From positions 683,333-747,332 of the forward strand of contig MJCC01000006.1 in NCBI GenBank assembly GCA_001766655.1: a DNA stretch of 64,000 nt. The letters run 5' to 3'. A program made the position numbers and the translations under genes. Each line of letters starts with the position of its first letter. Position 1 is the first letter of the stretch. This DNA is from Phytomonas francai (taxonomy: Eukaryota > Euglenozoa > Kinetoplastea > Trypanosomatida > Trypanosomatidae). A model generated the notes under the pieces. The model was not told where the DNA came from. It searched no databases and saw only the letters and a list, made by a program, of their open reading frames with translations. Below, in pieces: positions 1-9,791 of this stretch.

Positions 1-2
1 GC

Positions 3-3000
3 GAGGAGGGCGATCGGCGTCGCATGATCGAGGCCTCAGAGGCGGGTGTCCACGCACGGCTTAGACTGGAGTGCACCGCAGACGAGGAGGAGGTCACGCG
101 GTGGGCTGTGGTTATGGGTAAGGCTGTCCCTCTGGACCTGTCTCTAGATTTCTTACCTGATCCAATTCCTTCTGAGGCGCCACAGTGCTATACAGCAAAG
201 CAACATTGTGATACTTTTATAGACTCGGTTTCGGCCCACTCTTCAGAACTGACGCCAAGGACCCTCTCTATAGTTGATGATGCATTTAATAACCTCAACG
301 ATGAGATTGAAGAGCCTATGAGAACTGTCGTGGTACCGGGTTTTGCTGCCGATGTCATGCCACGACAATCCTTGCAAACAGAGGTTGAAGCAAAAAATGA
401 AATCAGTGAAGGGATGGTTACAGTTAACTCTTTTGAAGAGTGGAATAATGCTGTGAGATTACTTCTACAAATTGAGCGTCAAGACCGTCGTAGAATCAAA
501 CAGAGGGCCCTGGAATGGCGGTATGAAATTCGTCTTGCGTTGCTAAGCTCCGAGATGCGAAGTATTCGTCGCTCTTTTGCACTAACGCAATCTGTTTCTA
601 AGGAACCACAGGAATCCAAGCTACAACGCCCTATTGAAAGAGTTGTTAAGCCATGTTATTTTACTGTTAAAGAGGCAGATTCTACCGACTCATTGGAAAA
701 TAGCTTCGGAAGCATTGTAATAAACGATAATTTGCAGCATCCCATGCTTGAAGCCGAGACGTCGACTAGTGTTCACGAGCAACATGGCATCTTAGGTAAA
801 ATGCTTCTCTGCAAGACTGATCCTAGAAGCAGTCCCCGCCGAAAGGGGACATCTCTATGGGTTGAACTGCCTCCCAGTGGAGGATCTAATACAACACAGG
901 ATGCTGAGCCTCTGGAACCGATGCATATCGCGCCGAAGCCTACTCCAATATACAAATTTCAGCATCAGAGCAGCACGGCAGAGCCGCTCCTTCAGGTGAG
1001 CAAGGGTACTGTGCGACTGTATGAGGAACCCAAGGCGATTGATTCTGAAGACCCTGAAAGAATCGGTGTGGTGTTGCAGTCGATGCACGACTCAGAATCT
1101 TCTGAGGAAAGCAGGACTCCTTCGCGTTACGGTCACGCAGATGGCATCAGCAACGAAACCTCCGCGACTTCGGTCACCGAGGTGAGTCAATGTAGTGAAA
1201 ATCCTTCGTTCGAAAGTAGTGCGGAGGGGACAACGCGGTCCACAGATTCATCAATAAAAAATTGCGTCAACCATCGTCTGGTAAAAGAGGATCATGATCT
1301 ATACTGCTCAGATTCAGAGAGGCCGCAGAACGAGAATTGTTTTGGCACTATAAACTGTAGCAAAACGTCCTTAGTGGGAACTGTGCAGTCTAAAAACTCA
1401 AGCTTTCACAATGCACTGGTTCACGACATTCCATGTCCATCCCCAAGCAAGCTTCCTGCTCACTATGTATCTAGAGCTGTCGACGAGAGTGACCAGAGGA
1501 GTAATGGTGATGGTGAAAAGACTCATGAGACTACTCGGGAACAGCTTCGAATGCCGCCGCCTCCAGTAGCATGGAACATTCGCTTTACAGAACATATGTC
1601 GTTACCGCCACATAAACGCTCCAACAAGCTTCGAGAAAGACTCTTAACACGTGGAGCACGGGTAAATCAATTCAGCAAGGCCAGTAGAACGTCTACTTCA
1701 GGCAAACTACCATCATCTTCAGCACCACTACCAACAGAAGCTGTTGATGCTGCACAATGCCAGCACAATACGGTAAGGACTGCTCGTAATGCCATCGATA
1801 AAGGCTATGCTTATTATAGGCAACTCCGGCAAAGGTCGAATGCTCATGGTTCAAGGTTATCTAACCCTGCACCACAGACCAAGACACTGAAGGACACACA
1901 AGTCAAACCTATGTTGAAGGAACATGAAAGGGGCGCAGTGTTGCCATCGAAAACCCGCCGACATATACCCCTGAAAACACAACAATCATTAGACGAGCTG
2001 AACGTCAATATGGAGGTGCATCACTGCAGCCGTCCATCCCTACACTGCGCGGTAGCAACATCCCATCCAAAGCCTGCGGTTTTCTCGTCTCCTTCGGGAA
2101 GTTATGCGGAGTTGTTCAGGCGGAAACGTGAACACGAAGCCTCCAAAGCTGCGTCACTTCATTCCTCCGTAGATGTTGAGGGTGCATGGGCTAAAACATC
2201 CAATCCCCCGCACTCGAGACCATTGCCACGTCCTCTAGTAAGAGACATGATCGCCTATCATAAAAATCGAGATGGAATGATACAAGAACAACAGCGTAAG
2301 GCCTCTGCTGGAATTGCAGAAGAGTTGCAGAAGCTTCGCCTCAAGAATGCGGGGAGAAAGCGCAAGGTGCCCGCAGCTGCTGCTTTATCCTCGGTTGCAC
2401 TGCATGCATCTGAATCGCTGAAATCGACGCAGCCACCGACACCATCTACCGTGGCCTCTCCGTATTTCACACAGAAGACAACGTTTGTTGGGTTCCGTGA
2501 GCAACACTATGCGTCCATGCCGCCGCGATTGAAGAAGTCCAGCAGTACTGTTTCATGGAAAGATGAGAAGACCAATGAACAGGGAACGGTAGCGGTTGCT
2601 ATTCCTGATGCTATTGGTAGACTCCGGCTGATTGATTTGGTGACAGCCCTCGCTGAATCACCAGCATCTGGATTAAGGTTGATTGCTCCTCAGCATCTGA
2701 TTCAGCGGACAGATGTGGGGACTGGAATGGATCCTGCCGATGCAGACAAGGATCAGGCTCAATTGGAATACTTATCTACGGCATTAGCTGCTTCTCCCAC
2801 CAGCCCAGATGAGGTCCCCCAGATGGATAGCCCCGGAACAGAAAAGGCGAACAAAGAACAGCAGCAGAGTATTCACACAACCCCACAGACACCAACTAAC
2901 ATCCTAAGAGATTCCTCATTCAGCTCCCTTCCCTTAGAAAATAGCGCAGAGGACGGAGCTTTCGAAGAGAAAGTCTCGAGTTGCTATGATCAGGGGGAAA

Positions 3001-3650
3001 TCACGCAAGACAAGGTTAGTCAGGGTGATGAAACTTTTTCGCCCACGCAAGGTAAGGAAAGAATGCCTGAAACATCGGTGTTGTGCTCTAACGACTCCCC
3101 GCCCACCAACCCCCCCAGTAGTCAACGGTTTTGGACACCAAAGAGTATCGCTGACACCGGTGACAGCCCAGGGGGAGCTTGCTGTCTACCGCTGGTCGTT
3201 AACACGATAGGTTTACTGACTACCCCTACGTCGGCTTCTCCACCCGTGGCCACAGCAGTGAGATCCCTTGATTTTTCTAAGGACTATAGTAGTAGAGAAA
3301 ATTCTACAAGTCCAACGGCACACCGTCAAGCAAATATAAAACTAGAGCCGAACACACCGAAAAAGAGATTCCAAGGAAATCGAAGACGGGTAATACGTCA
3401 GATGGGCGGAAACATAGACACTGTCTGTACACCACGCACCGCACTTCCAGTAGAAGTCTCACGGAGGTTTCCGTGGCTGCACCATCGCCGTCACGGCGCA
3501 CTGCCACACTACAGACGCGAGACGATATCGTCTCTTGTATCTTCCGAATGGAGGTATCAACGGATCTACGTAGATCGCTATTTGTTCCCTCCTAACAATG
3601 CTCCACGTAACCAGTTAGACGCAACATCGAGTTCTAACAAATATGAATAA
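3..3650 (+). CDS. Large hypothetical protein, open at the 5' edge of the window
   Basis: A 1208-residue reading frame runs from the ATG at 24 to the TAA at 3648-3650. The frame is also open from base 3 to 23 (Glu-Glu-Gly-Asp-Arg-Arg-Arg), so the true start may lie outside the window and the gene may be 5'-partial. Residues about 150-190 are charged and probably helical (RRIKQRALEWRYEIR region). Most of the rest is Ser/Thr/Pro-rich and looks disordered, with scattered basic patches (for example around residues 770-790) and a basic C-terminal 60 residues. I see no enzyme motif, membrane segment or recognised domain. The long length and Ser/Pro bias resemble many kinetoplastid-specific cytoskeletal or regulatory proteins, but that is only an impression. 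I am confident that it is coding and have no function to offer. Confidence 0.8.
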   Translation, partial: EEGDRRRMIEASEAGVHARLRLECTADEEEVTRWAVVMGKAVPLDLSLDFLPDPIPSEAPQCYTAKQHCDTFIDSVSAHSSELTPRTLSIVDDAFNNLNDEIEEPMRTVVVPGFAADVMPRQSLQTEVEAKNEISEGMVTVNSFEEWNNAVRLLLQIERQDRRRIKQRALEWRYEIRLALLSSEMRSIRRSFALTQSVSKEPQESKLQRPIERVVKPCYFTVKEADSTDSLENSFGSIVINDNLQHPMLEAETSTSVHEQHGILGKMLLCKTDPRSSPRRKGTSLWVELPPSGGSNTTQDAEPLEPMHIAPKPTPIYKFQHQSSTAEPLLQVSKGTVRLYEEPKAIDSEDPERIGVVLQSMHDSESSEESRTPSRYGHADGISNETSATSVTEVSQCSENPSFESSAEGTTRSTDSSIKNCVNHRLVKEDHDLYCSDSERPQNENCFGTINCSKTSLVGTVQSKNSSFHNALVHDIPCPSPSKLPAHYVSRAVDESDQRSNGDGEKTHETTREQLRMPPPPVAWNIRFTEHMSLPPHKRSNKLRERLLTRGARVNQFSKASRTSTSGKLPSSSAPLPTEAVDAAQCQHNTVRTARNAIDKGYAYYRQLRQRSNAHGSRLSNPAPQTKTLKDTQVKPMLKEHERGAVLPSKTRRHIPLKTQQSLDELNVNMEVHHCSRPSLHCAVATSHPKPAVFSSPSGSYAELFRRKREHEASKAASLHSSVDVEGAWAKTSNPPHSRPLPRPLVRDMIAYHKNRDGMIQEQQRKASAGIAEELQKLRLKNAGRKRKVPAAAALSSVALHASESLKSTQPPTPSTVASPYFTQKTTFVGFREQHYASMPPRLKKSSSTVSWKDEKTNEQGTVAVAIPDAIGRLRLIDLVTALAESPASGLRLIAPQHLIQRTDVGTGMDPADADKDQAQLEYLSTALAASPTSPDEVPQMDSPGTEKANKEQQQSIHTTPQTPTNILRDSSFSSLPLENSAEDGAFEEKVSSCYDQGEITQDKVSQGDETFSPTQGKERMPETSVLCSNDSPPTNPPSSQRFWTPKSIADTGDSPGGACCLPLVVNTIGLLTTPTSASPPVATAVRSLDFSKDYSSRENSTSPTAHRQANIKLEPNTPKKRFQGNRRRVIRQMGGNIDTVCTPRTALPVEVSRRFPWLHHRRHGALPHYRRETISSLVSSEWRYQRIYVDRYLFPPNNAPRNQLDATSSSNKYE

Positions 3651-3907
3651 TAGTCTGTAGAATACTGTAAAATGGAGTACAATAGGCATCTCGTCACAGT
3701 AGTAACCTTAAAAAGGCATCGGCGCCCATTCTATCTTATTCAATAGATCATTTATACAAGAATCGCAAAAAAAAAAGCTGATTAAAAAAAATTCAAAAGG
3801 AAAATAGTAAAAGTCTTATTGTCCTCCCTCGCGTTAGTCATGAAACCTATGGTACTCATCTCTGCTATTCGAATTTATATTTGTTCCATCATCCTATACC
3901 CATAAAC

Positions 3908-3910
<3 letters not shown>

Positions 3911-3938
<28 letters not shown>
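3911..3938. repeat. (AT)14 microsatellite
   Basis: There are 28 bases of perfect alternating A and T inside the spacer. Similar TA tracts recur at 9316-9339, 25470-25504 and 26680-26711, always outside genes. Confidence 0.95.
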
Positions 3939-4269
3939 TGAAACATATACTTTTTACCTTCAAATATTAAAAGGCTTTTTAGAGGGAAAATGATCCGCGT
4001 GTATAAACTTTACTACACTCTCAATAGCACAATTGATTTGTTTTCCTCGTTTTGCTTAAACACATGTAAAGCTAGGGTAGAAATGTTAGGTAAATAGTGG
4101 AACTCTTATATTCATACCCATTTTTCCCTTTCCTGTTGTTGCTGGTACGATTCATCAAGCTGAAACAAATCTAAAATATACAGCAAGAGGCGCTCTTTAT
4201 ATCGATGCAACCGCTCCGATCGCATGGATAGTGGTGAACATTTCTTTTGCGCACGTTGCCTTCAGATTA

Positions 4270-4286
4270 TTTCTTTTCCCTTTTAG
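4270..4286 (+). promoter_or_regulatory. Predicted trans-splice acceptor for the CTL-like gene
   Basis: A run of almost only T and C ends in AG at 4285-4286. The first ATG downstream is the start of the transporter gene at 4465, giving a predicted 5' UTR of about 178 nt. Inferred from the kinetoplastid consensus of polypyrimidine tract plus AG. Confidence 0.55.
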
Positions 4287-4464
4287 TGTAATCTGTAATT
4301 TATCGTCCAAGCTCCTGCGGTAATCACTTCACTCATAAATCATCTCTGACTCTTGATATCTTTTTTGGTCGTAACTGTCGGTCGGTCTTACAATTCTAAA
4401 AGCACCTACAAAGGAATCAATATATACACAAGATATAGCGATATACTAAAAAGAACCGATAGGT

Positions 4465-6369
4465 ATGCAGCAAAAATCTGGGGCGGAAGGCTCTACCGCT
4501 TTGAGGGGTAGTTACGCGGGCCATCCTCCTATTTTAGTCTCAATGCGGCACTTCGACCCCTACGAGGCAAAACTAGGCAGTGGGGCCCCTTTGTATGTCA
4601 GTATCGAGGAAAAGGTAGAATCCACTTCCCCACTGGGGCACACTTCCGACGGCGGCACTGCAGCTGAGGTGACAGTGCCTCTCAACTCCGAGAATAGAGG
4701 CGAATGGGATAATGAAAATGGAAAGCTTCTTACGTGCAATGAGGTAGAAAAACAAAGCCCCTTTCGCACATTGAATGGATATTCTTCCAACAACGAGCTA
4801 TGGCGGTTCCGTCGCCGTGGCTGCAAGGATGGTTGGATGGCCTTTCTCTTCCTTATGCTGATGGCCTTTGTTCTGGTCCGGGGGGTATCGGAGTTGCAGA
4901 ACTTCGAACTGACTCAAGATATGGCGGACCTTATTTCTCAGCGAGGACGCGAATTAGGTCTGTTCCCTGATGACGAAAACAGTACTCAAAGCATTATCAG
5001 TTTTCCACTCTTTTTCTGGGGTAAGGATAATCAAGAAAGTGTGGGTGGACTATCTATTTCAAGGTTGTTTAATATTGGCCAACAGACACAGAACGAGACA
5101 GCTTCTGTAGAACCCATCTTGGGCATTCCTGATCGGAAAAAGGGAGGGAGTCCTGCAATGCACCTACGTACAGTAATTCAGCGTTTGTGGCGTAGGTCCG
5201 TGGCCTTGCAGTGGGTATCGATGATTATGCTCTTTGTGGGCCTTTCGTTCGCCGTTGCGGTGCTGGACATTAAACTGCTACACTATATACCTCGTGCGCT
5301 CATTTTGCTATCCAGTTGGTTAACTGCTTTACTTTTCGCTGCTCTAGCGTTAATTTTCTACATGAACAATTATTTTACAATGAGCTTTCTGTTTGCCATT
5401 ATCACTGCGTTGCCATTGTTGTGGCTGTTCCTTGTTCGAAGTCGTATTGATTTCTCTGTATGCCTGATCGTCATTGCCTCTCGCATTATTCAGCGATACT
5501 ACGGCCTCGTAGTCATCTCAGTGGGCATAGCATTGTTGTCCGTAGCGTACAGCCTCTTTATGATGTACTTGTTAGTTCCCCCGTCGCTTCGGCTATTAGC
5601 TGGGGTGTCAGACCCACATGATACTCGGTACGCCCTTCTCGTGTTTTCAAGCCTCTTTTGGACAACTCAGGTACTCATGTACGCCATGCACGTGATCTGT
5701 TCAGGCGTCGTTGCGACATGGTATTTTTCAGGGTCTTCTATAGTACTTTCATCACCTATTTTGAAAATGCTTCGCCGTGCGTTTTTTGCTAATTTCGGTT
5801 CGATCTGCTTTGGCTCCCTGTTTGTGACCCTCATGGATTTTATCTACTTCCTTTCCTCAGCAGTCTCAATCGATTCGGATGACTACGGCCTTGTCAACTG
5901 CATTTTCCTGTGTCTATTGGATCTCATCAATTTCATTATGAGCTACTTTAATCAATATGCGTTTGTGCATGTGGGCATCTACGGCTGTAGTTATCTTGAG
6001 GCGGCGAAGGTCACGTGGCAGCTAACCCAGCAGTGTCTTTTTGCGGCTGTGTTTAACGACTGCTTGGTGAGCCAGGCTCTAGAGATAGCAGTATTGTTTT
6101 CAGGCCTCGGGATGTTTGGCATCGCCTACATTCTGACAAGGAATCTAGTGTTTAGCGTGGTGGTATTCGTGATCTCAGATTTAATTAACTGCAGCGTTTT
6201 CCAAATCTTCAGGAGTACTGTGATTACCATGTTTGTATGCTTCGCAGAACTTCCAGAGGCCCTAGCAGTATCCTTTCCGGAGCTATACAAATCATTGATG
6301 AAGTACGATGCTGGAATGATTCAAAACTTCGTCCCATATACTAGCCAACCAAGGTACGGGACACTATAG
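4465..6369 (+). CDS. Choline-transporter-like (CTL/SLC44, PNS1 family) membrane protein
   Basis: This 634-residue protein is predicted to be a multi-pass membrane protein of the CTL/PNS1 family. A polar N-terminus of about 120 residues is followed by a first hydrophobic segment (about 125-142), an extracytoplasmic-type loop to about 235, then eight or nine more hydrophobic segments to about residue 600. Family-like features are the late segment with NQYAFVHVGIYGCSYLEAAK and the stretch before it ending in a MDFIYFL helix; the NxYAFxxIAIYGxSFxEAxK block is typical of CTL proteins. CTL proteins in animals carry choline or ethanolamine-type substrates, while yeast Pns1 has no proven transport role, so the substrate here is inferred. 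It is probably at the plasma membrane or an internal membrane. Start is the first ATG after the predicted acceptor. Family assignment is firm and substrate is not. Confidence 0.88.
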   Translation: MQQKSGAEGSTALRGSYAGHPPILVSMRHFDPYEAKLGSGAPLYVSIEEKVESTSPLGHTSDGGTAAEVTVPLNSENRGEWDNENGKLLTCNEVEKQSPFRTLNGYSSNNELWRFRRRGCKDGWMAFLFLMLMAFVLVRGVSELQNFELTQDMADLISQRGRELGLFPDDENSTQSIISFPLFFWGKDNQESVGGLSISRLFNIGQQTQNETASVEPILGIPDRKKGGSPAMHLRTVIQRLWRRSVALQWVSMIMLFVGLSFAVAVLDIKLLHYIPRALILLSSWLTALLFAALALIFYMNNYFTMSFLFAIITALPLLWLFLVRSRIDFSVCLIVIASRIIQRYYGLVVISVGIALLSVAYSLFMMYLLVPPSLRLLAGVSDPHDTRYALLVFSSLFWTTQVLMYAMHVICSGVVATWYFSGSSIVLSSPILKMLRRAFFANFGSICFGSLFVTLMDFIYFLSSAVSIDSDDYGLVNCIFLCLLDLINFIMSYFNQYAFVHVGIYGCSYLEAAKVTWQLTQQCLFAAVFNDCLVSQALEIAVLFSGLGMFGIAYILTRNLVFSVVVFVISDLINCSVFQIFRSTVITMFVCFAELPEALAVSFPELYKSLMKYDAGMIQNFVPYTSQPRYGTL

Positions 6370-7361
6370 TGCGGGAAAACGCTCTAGCGTGAAAAATGAA
6401 GATTAACAAGTATAGAAGTTGATAACATGAAACAAAAAGCAAACAAAAAAGGAATTTTAGTTGTGATCAAAAATACGAAGCGAGTGGGCTTATTCAAGCA
6501 AATATAACAGTCCCTCCCTCTCTCTCTCTCTCTCCCTCTACATCTCTCTATGCATCTATAGAGGTAGATAGACCTTTTTCTCATTGTGTACCCCTTCTCT
6601 TAGGGTAAAAACTCACAGGGCACAGGAAAAATCGACGAATGAGTAACTCAAAGGGGGAAAACAAGTGTCCTGTGTAGTAATTTATCTTGCTCCAATTTTT
6701 GCTTATAAATGGGAGATTTTATTTTCATATACTATGGCTTGATCAAATATAAAATATTTTCCGTTAATGCTTTTCTTGTCTTACATTCCAAGGTGCAATA
6801 ATTGAAGCATGCTTTAGTATGAGTAGAAAAAGTATAATAAAAATGTCTGTAGCGTGGTGTTTTGTGAAAAGGTTGGTGCATAGTCCTTTTTGGTGTCACT
6901 ATAGAATTCAATGATGTTTTACTATTATTATTTTCATGAATTATTTAATTTTCCCAGTACGGTGTTCAGTACATCAAGAACCTTTTTAAAAAGGAGAAGG
7001 CACAATATGAAGCATATTCTTTTATCTAAATTTCCTTTCAACTTTTAGTGATATCGTAGCTCTATCAATGACGTTAAATAATGTTTTTTTATATATTTCC
7101 TCCTTACGGAGGCACAAAGGAGTGGCAAAAAAAAATGAATAAATAAGTGAAAATTTATACGAAAATGCTTCAATATTATTTTCCTCCCCTATCTAATTTT
7201 CAATATAAATAGGGTAAATCACCTGATGGAAGGCTTTTCCATTACGCCTTGGAATGACTTCTGCTATGGATGAGATGCCAAAGAATACCTGAGGGTTCCT
7301 TTTTAATTTTTCAACAAAACGTCTTAATTGCCCAAATGCGGAACTCGTGAAGGGAAATAAT
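6370..7361. other. Intergenic spacer with CT-rich tract
   Basis: No convincing gene. A CT-rich tract lies at about 6511-6549 (mainly (TC)n), followed by generally AT-rich sequence. The spacer leads up to a doubtful small reading frame at 7362. Confidence 0.5.
6511..6549. repeat. CT-rich simple repeat
   Basis: The tract is almost pure C and T with a (TC)n core. It could act as a polypyrimidine signal on the + strand, but the next plausible start codon is over 800 bases away, so this is uncertain. Confidence 0.8.
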
Positions 7362-7691
7362 ATGGTATCTTGGAATGGCCTCCGACAGGTTTGGATGCGG
7401 CGAGTGCTGTATGCTGTTAGAGCTCTACAGACATCGATTCGAGTCTTGAGTTCAGCTTCTGCTCAGGGCAAAACGCAGCCAACTGTGATGTCATTTTCTG
7501 TGGTATGTTGTCTCTTTATTGCCTTCAGATATGTATTTATTGCTAAGCGCATAAATATGAGAGAGTCGCTGCTGATTTCTCCCTTATTATTTTTTGCCAT
7601 TATTATTGTTATTATTTTCCAAATTTTACAACTAGTAAACGATCCTTTGTCAAATAATGAACTCGAAATGATTTTTTTATCTATGAACTAA
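7362..7691 (+). CDS. Possible small two-pass membrane protein
   Basis: A 109-residue frame starts at the ATG at 7362. The first 40 residues are basic and amphipathic (MVSWNGLRQVWMRR...), followed by two hydrophobic stretches (about residues 45-62 and 76-95) and a short acidic tail. The codon make-up of the first half looks coding, but the second half becomes very AT-rich like the surrounding spacer. I see no clear pyrimidine-AG acceptor immediately upstream. It could be a small mitochondrial or ER membrane protein, the remnant of a longer gene, or chance. No family is recognised. Confidence 0.3.
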   Translation: MVSWNGLRQVWMRRVLYAVRALQTSIRVLSSASAQGKTQPTVMSFSVVCCLFIAFRYVFIAKRINMRESLLISPLLFFAIIIVIIFQILQLVNDPLSNNELEMIFLSMN

Positions 7692-7987
7692 CAGATTCGT
7701 ACTACAACACGTGATATTGAAGAATGAAAAATACTAGATTTCATATTTATTAAGACTGTGATAGTGTCGTATATTTCCCTTTACTCTAATTTTCCTAAAT
7801 CCATTTCCTGAATGCTTCCTGTTTGGATTGTCATTCTCTAACGGAGGACACAACTAACTAACAAGTTTTCCAAAGTGCACGAAGAAATAGAAAGGAAAGT
7901 ACTCTGAAAAAAAAAAACGTACACTGTAGTGGCGGTACAAACAAAATTTAGTCCATTTTCCCATAGCCATATTGTAGAAAAAATTTT
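7692..7987. other. Intergenic spacer
   Basis: About 300 AT-rich bases with no gene. The sequence ttttcccatag near 7966 is a plausible acceptor for the next gene. Confidence 0.5.
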
Positions 7988-8914
7988 ATGTCTAGTTCAC
8001 CTATAGGGAACCTCAGAGCCATAAACTCCACATATCGCCATTTTATATGGATAATTCCAAAGTTTAGCTCGTTAAAATTGGATAGTAAATACGACAGCAA
8101 TTATGTCAACTCATTTCAGGGTGTGAAGTTTCATCTCCACCTCACGATAGAAACCTCTGGATGTGTCGGAATCTACGTTCGCTTCAAGAAGCGCCCTATC
8201 CCAAAATATTCCTACTACTTCGAAAACTCGAAAAAGGAATCGATGCGGCAGCACACGGCGCACACAATACCCCCTGATGTAAAGCGTTGCGGTCATTGGT
8301 ATGTGTGCAATCGTTCCGATATAATCGAATTCCTAGGTAATGATAATGTGTTGATGGTTCACTTTCTCATAGACAACGATGCTATCGTTTTAAAAGAGGT
8401 ACCGCAACAGAAGATAGTATCGTTGATGTGGACAATCCCAAAACTGTATGAACAAAACCTAAACCCATTCTCCTCAAGAAGTTTTGTTGTTGGTAATATA
8501 TTGGTCATTGCGCGTCTTGATATTAAGCGCAAAACCACCGACCTCATTTCGAACCCGACTCCGGATATCATTCAGGGCTTTGTGATTTTTCTTTTCACCC
8601 AAGGGGGCGTCGTTCCACTGCACAGCATCGAAATGGTCAACTCCACCAGAAAGGTCTATGCCGAAGAAAAGATGAAACAGGATGGTACGCCACAGACGCT
8701 GATTGTTGAAAAGAGCATCGTGGACGAAAACCTCGACCTCGATGGAGCGCTCCGGGTCAAAATCACGTTCTTTTTGATCAACCCATTAGACATGTTAAAC
8801 CCCCACTTCCCAACGGCCCCTCCCGCAGTTAGTGCCAAACCAAAAAATGACAATGCGCAGAAGACAGGGTTCTTTTCCTCGAAAGGGTCCTATGCAAGGA
8901 TCGATGATTCCTAA
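7988..8914 (+). CDS. Protein with two probable MATH (TRAF-like) domains
   Basis: A 308-residue protein that appears to be two beta-sandwich modules in tandem. Module one (about 17-135) starts FIWIIPKFSSL and contains HLHLTIE, an IYVRF strand and HWYVCNRSD, which fits the order of landmarks in MATH domains (FxWxIxxF at the start, then a 'W...S' strand). Module two (about 143-285) starts LMWTIPKLYEQ and repeats the pattern more loosely. A short polar tail follows. MATH domains bind peptide motifs and often act as adaptors for ubiquitin ligases or proteases; no catalytic partner domain is fused here. The assignment is by eye and should be tested with a profile search. No signal peptide or membrane segment is seen. 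Confidence 0.5.
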   Translation: MSSSPIGNLRAINSTYRHFIWIIPKFSSLKLDSKYDSNYVNSFQGVKFHLHLTIETSGCVGIYVRFKKRPIPKYSYYFENSKKESMRQHTAHTIPPDVKRCGHWYVCNRSDIIEFLGNDNVLMVHFLIDNDAIVLKEVPQQKIVSLMWTIPKLYEQNLNPFSSRSFVVGNILVIARLDIKRKTTDLISNPTPDIIQGFVIFLFTQGGVVPLHSIEMVNSTRKVYAEEKMKQDGTPQTLIVEKSIVDENLDLDGALRVKITFFLINPLDMLNPHFPTAPPAVSAKPKNDNAQKTGFFSSKGSYARIDDS

Positions 8915-9315
8915 ATGCTCGTTCCGCACTCCGTCATGGCAATCAATTTGCGATATGGTACGGGTAAACTCATGAAGCGCTTTTTTGAGTTGTAAAAGTA
9001 TTACAAAGGCTATGTAATGATGGGAATGATAGGTGGTATTTCATCGGTGGAATATGGGGCGAGTGTAGCGGCGGAAAAAGTTCTAGAGATTAACAGTAGG
9101 GGAAGACCCAATTGTGGAAAAGTGTGTGAATATGGGCATTTGCAATAATGACCTGGGTGAGGAGGCATGTCCTTGTCTATGTGCACTACTTATTTAAGGG
9201 CCTAATTACGATATATAGTATAATGTGAATTTCTGAATATAAAACCGATCTTTTATAGTCTAGAGAATAATTCAATGGAAGTCTATTTTAATAATTGCAA
9301 ACGGTTAATTATAGC

Positions 9316-9342
9316 ATATATATATATATATATATATATGCT

Positions 9343-9379
<37 letters not shown>

Positions 9380-9386
9380 GTGTGTA
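9316..9386. repeat. Compound microsatellite (AT)n then (TG)n
   Basis: A TA run at 9316-9339 passes into a TG-rich run at 9343-9386 with a few interruptions (tatgtatg). Such tracts can adopt non-B DNA. Confidence 0.92.
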
Positions 9387-9646
9387 TTAGATGTGTTAAT
9401 GGCTTTTAAATGAAACTGATATATATTAAATACCGTGGAAAGAGTAGAACATAGTAATGAATTTATTTATCTGTTTTTTTGTATCTCTCGTGCATTTAGT
9501 TTTCGTATTTCTTCTATTTATACATCTGTTTATTATTATTGTTGCTGCAGTATCACACAAAATGCTAATACGATTTTTGCTGCTGTTTTCCTTTGTTTCA
9601 GGGAGTCTGTCGGAGATGCTTCTGTTATGAGAGTAACTGGTGCATT

Positions 9647-9720
9647 TATTTTCCTTTTTCACTTTGTCCTTTTTCTTCCCAATAATCTCACCAACATTCA
9701 CCGGTAAAAAAAAAAAGTAG
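9647..9720 (+). promoter_or_regulatory. Predicted trans-splice acceptor region for the Vma22-like gene
   Basis: A strong pyrimidine tract (about 9647-9680) is followed by the first clear AG pair at 9719-9720 after an A-run. The next ATG is the start at 9792, giving a 5' UTR of about 71 nt without upstream ATGs. An alternative acceptor ends at 9601, but it would place short upstream ATGs in the leader. Confidence 0.5.
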
Positions 9721-9791
9721 AAAAGAATCTTCTGTGTCGAGCATAGCTTTCGCATAAAAGACAAGACCACCGAACAAAGCGAGACATCCGG

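Larger units (their letters stand above)
3651..4464. other. Intergenic spacer, AT-rich
   Basis: No gene is visible in these 814 bases. They hold A-runs near 3768-3790, a TA dinucleotide repeat and, near the right end, a pyrimidine tract with AG that probably serves as the splice acceptor of the next gene. Confidence 0.6.
8915..9791. other. Intergenic spacer with TA/TG repeat and acceptor tract
   Basis: No gene is supported. It contains the TA/TG microsatellite at 9316-9386 and two pyrimidine tracts (near 9574-9601 and 9647-9680), the second of which fits the next gene best. Overlapping short frames on both strands at 9426-9812 are low-complexity and are not called. Confidence 0.55.
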
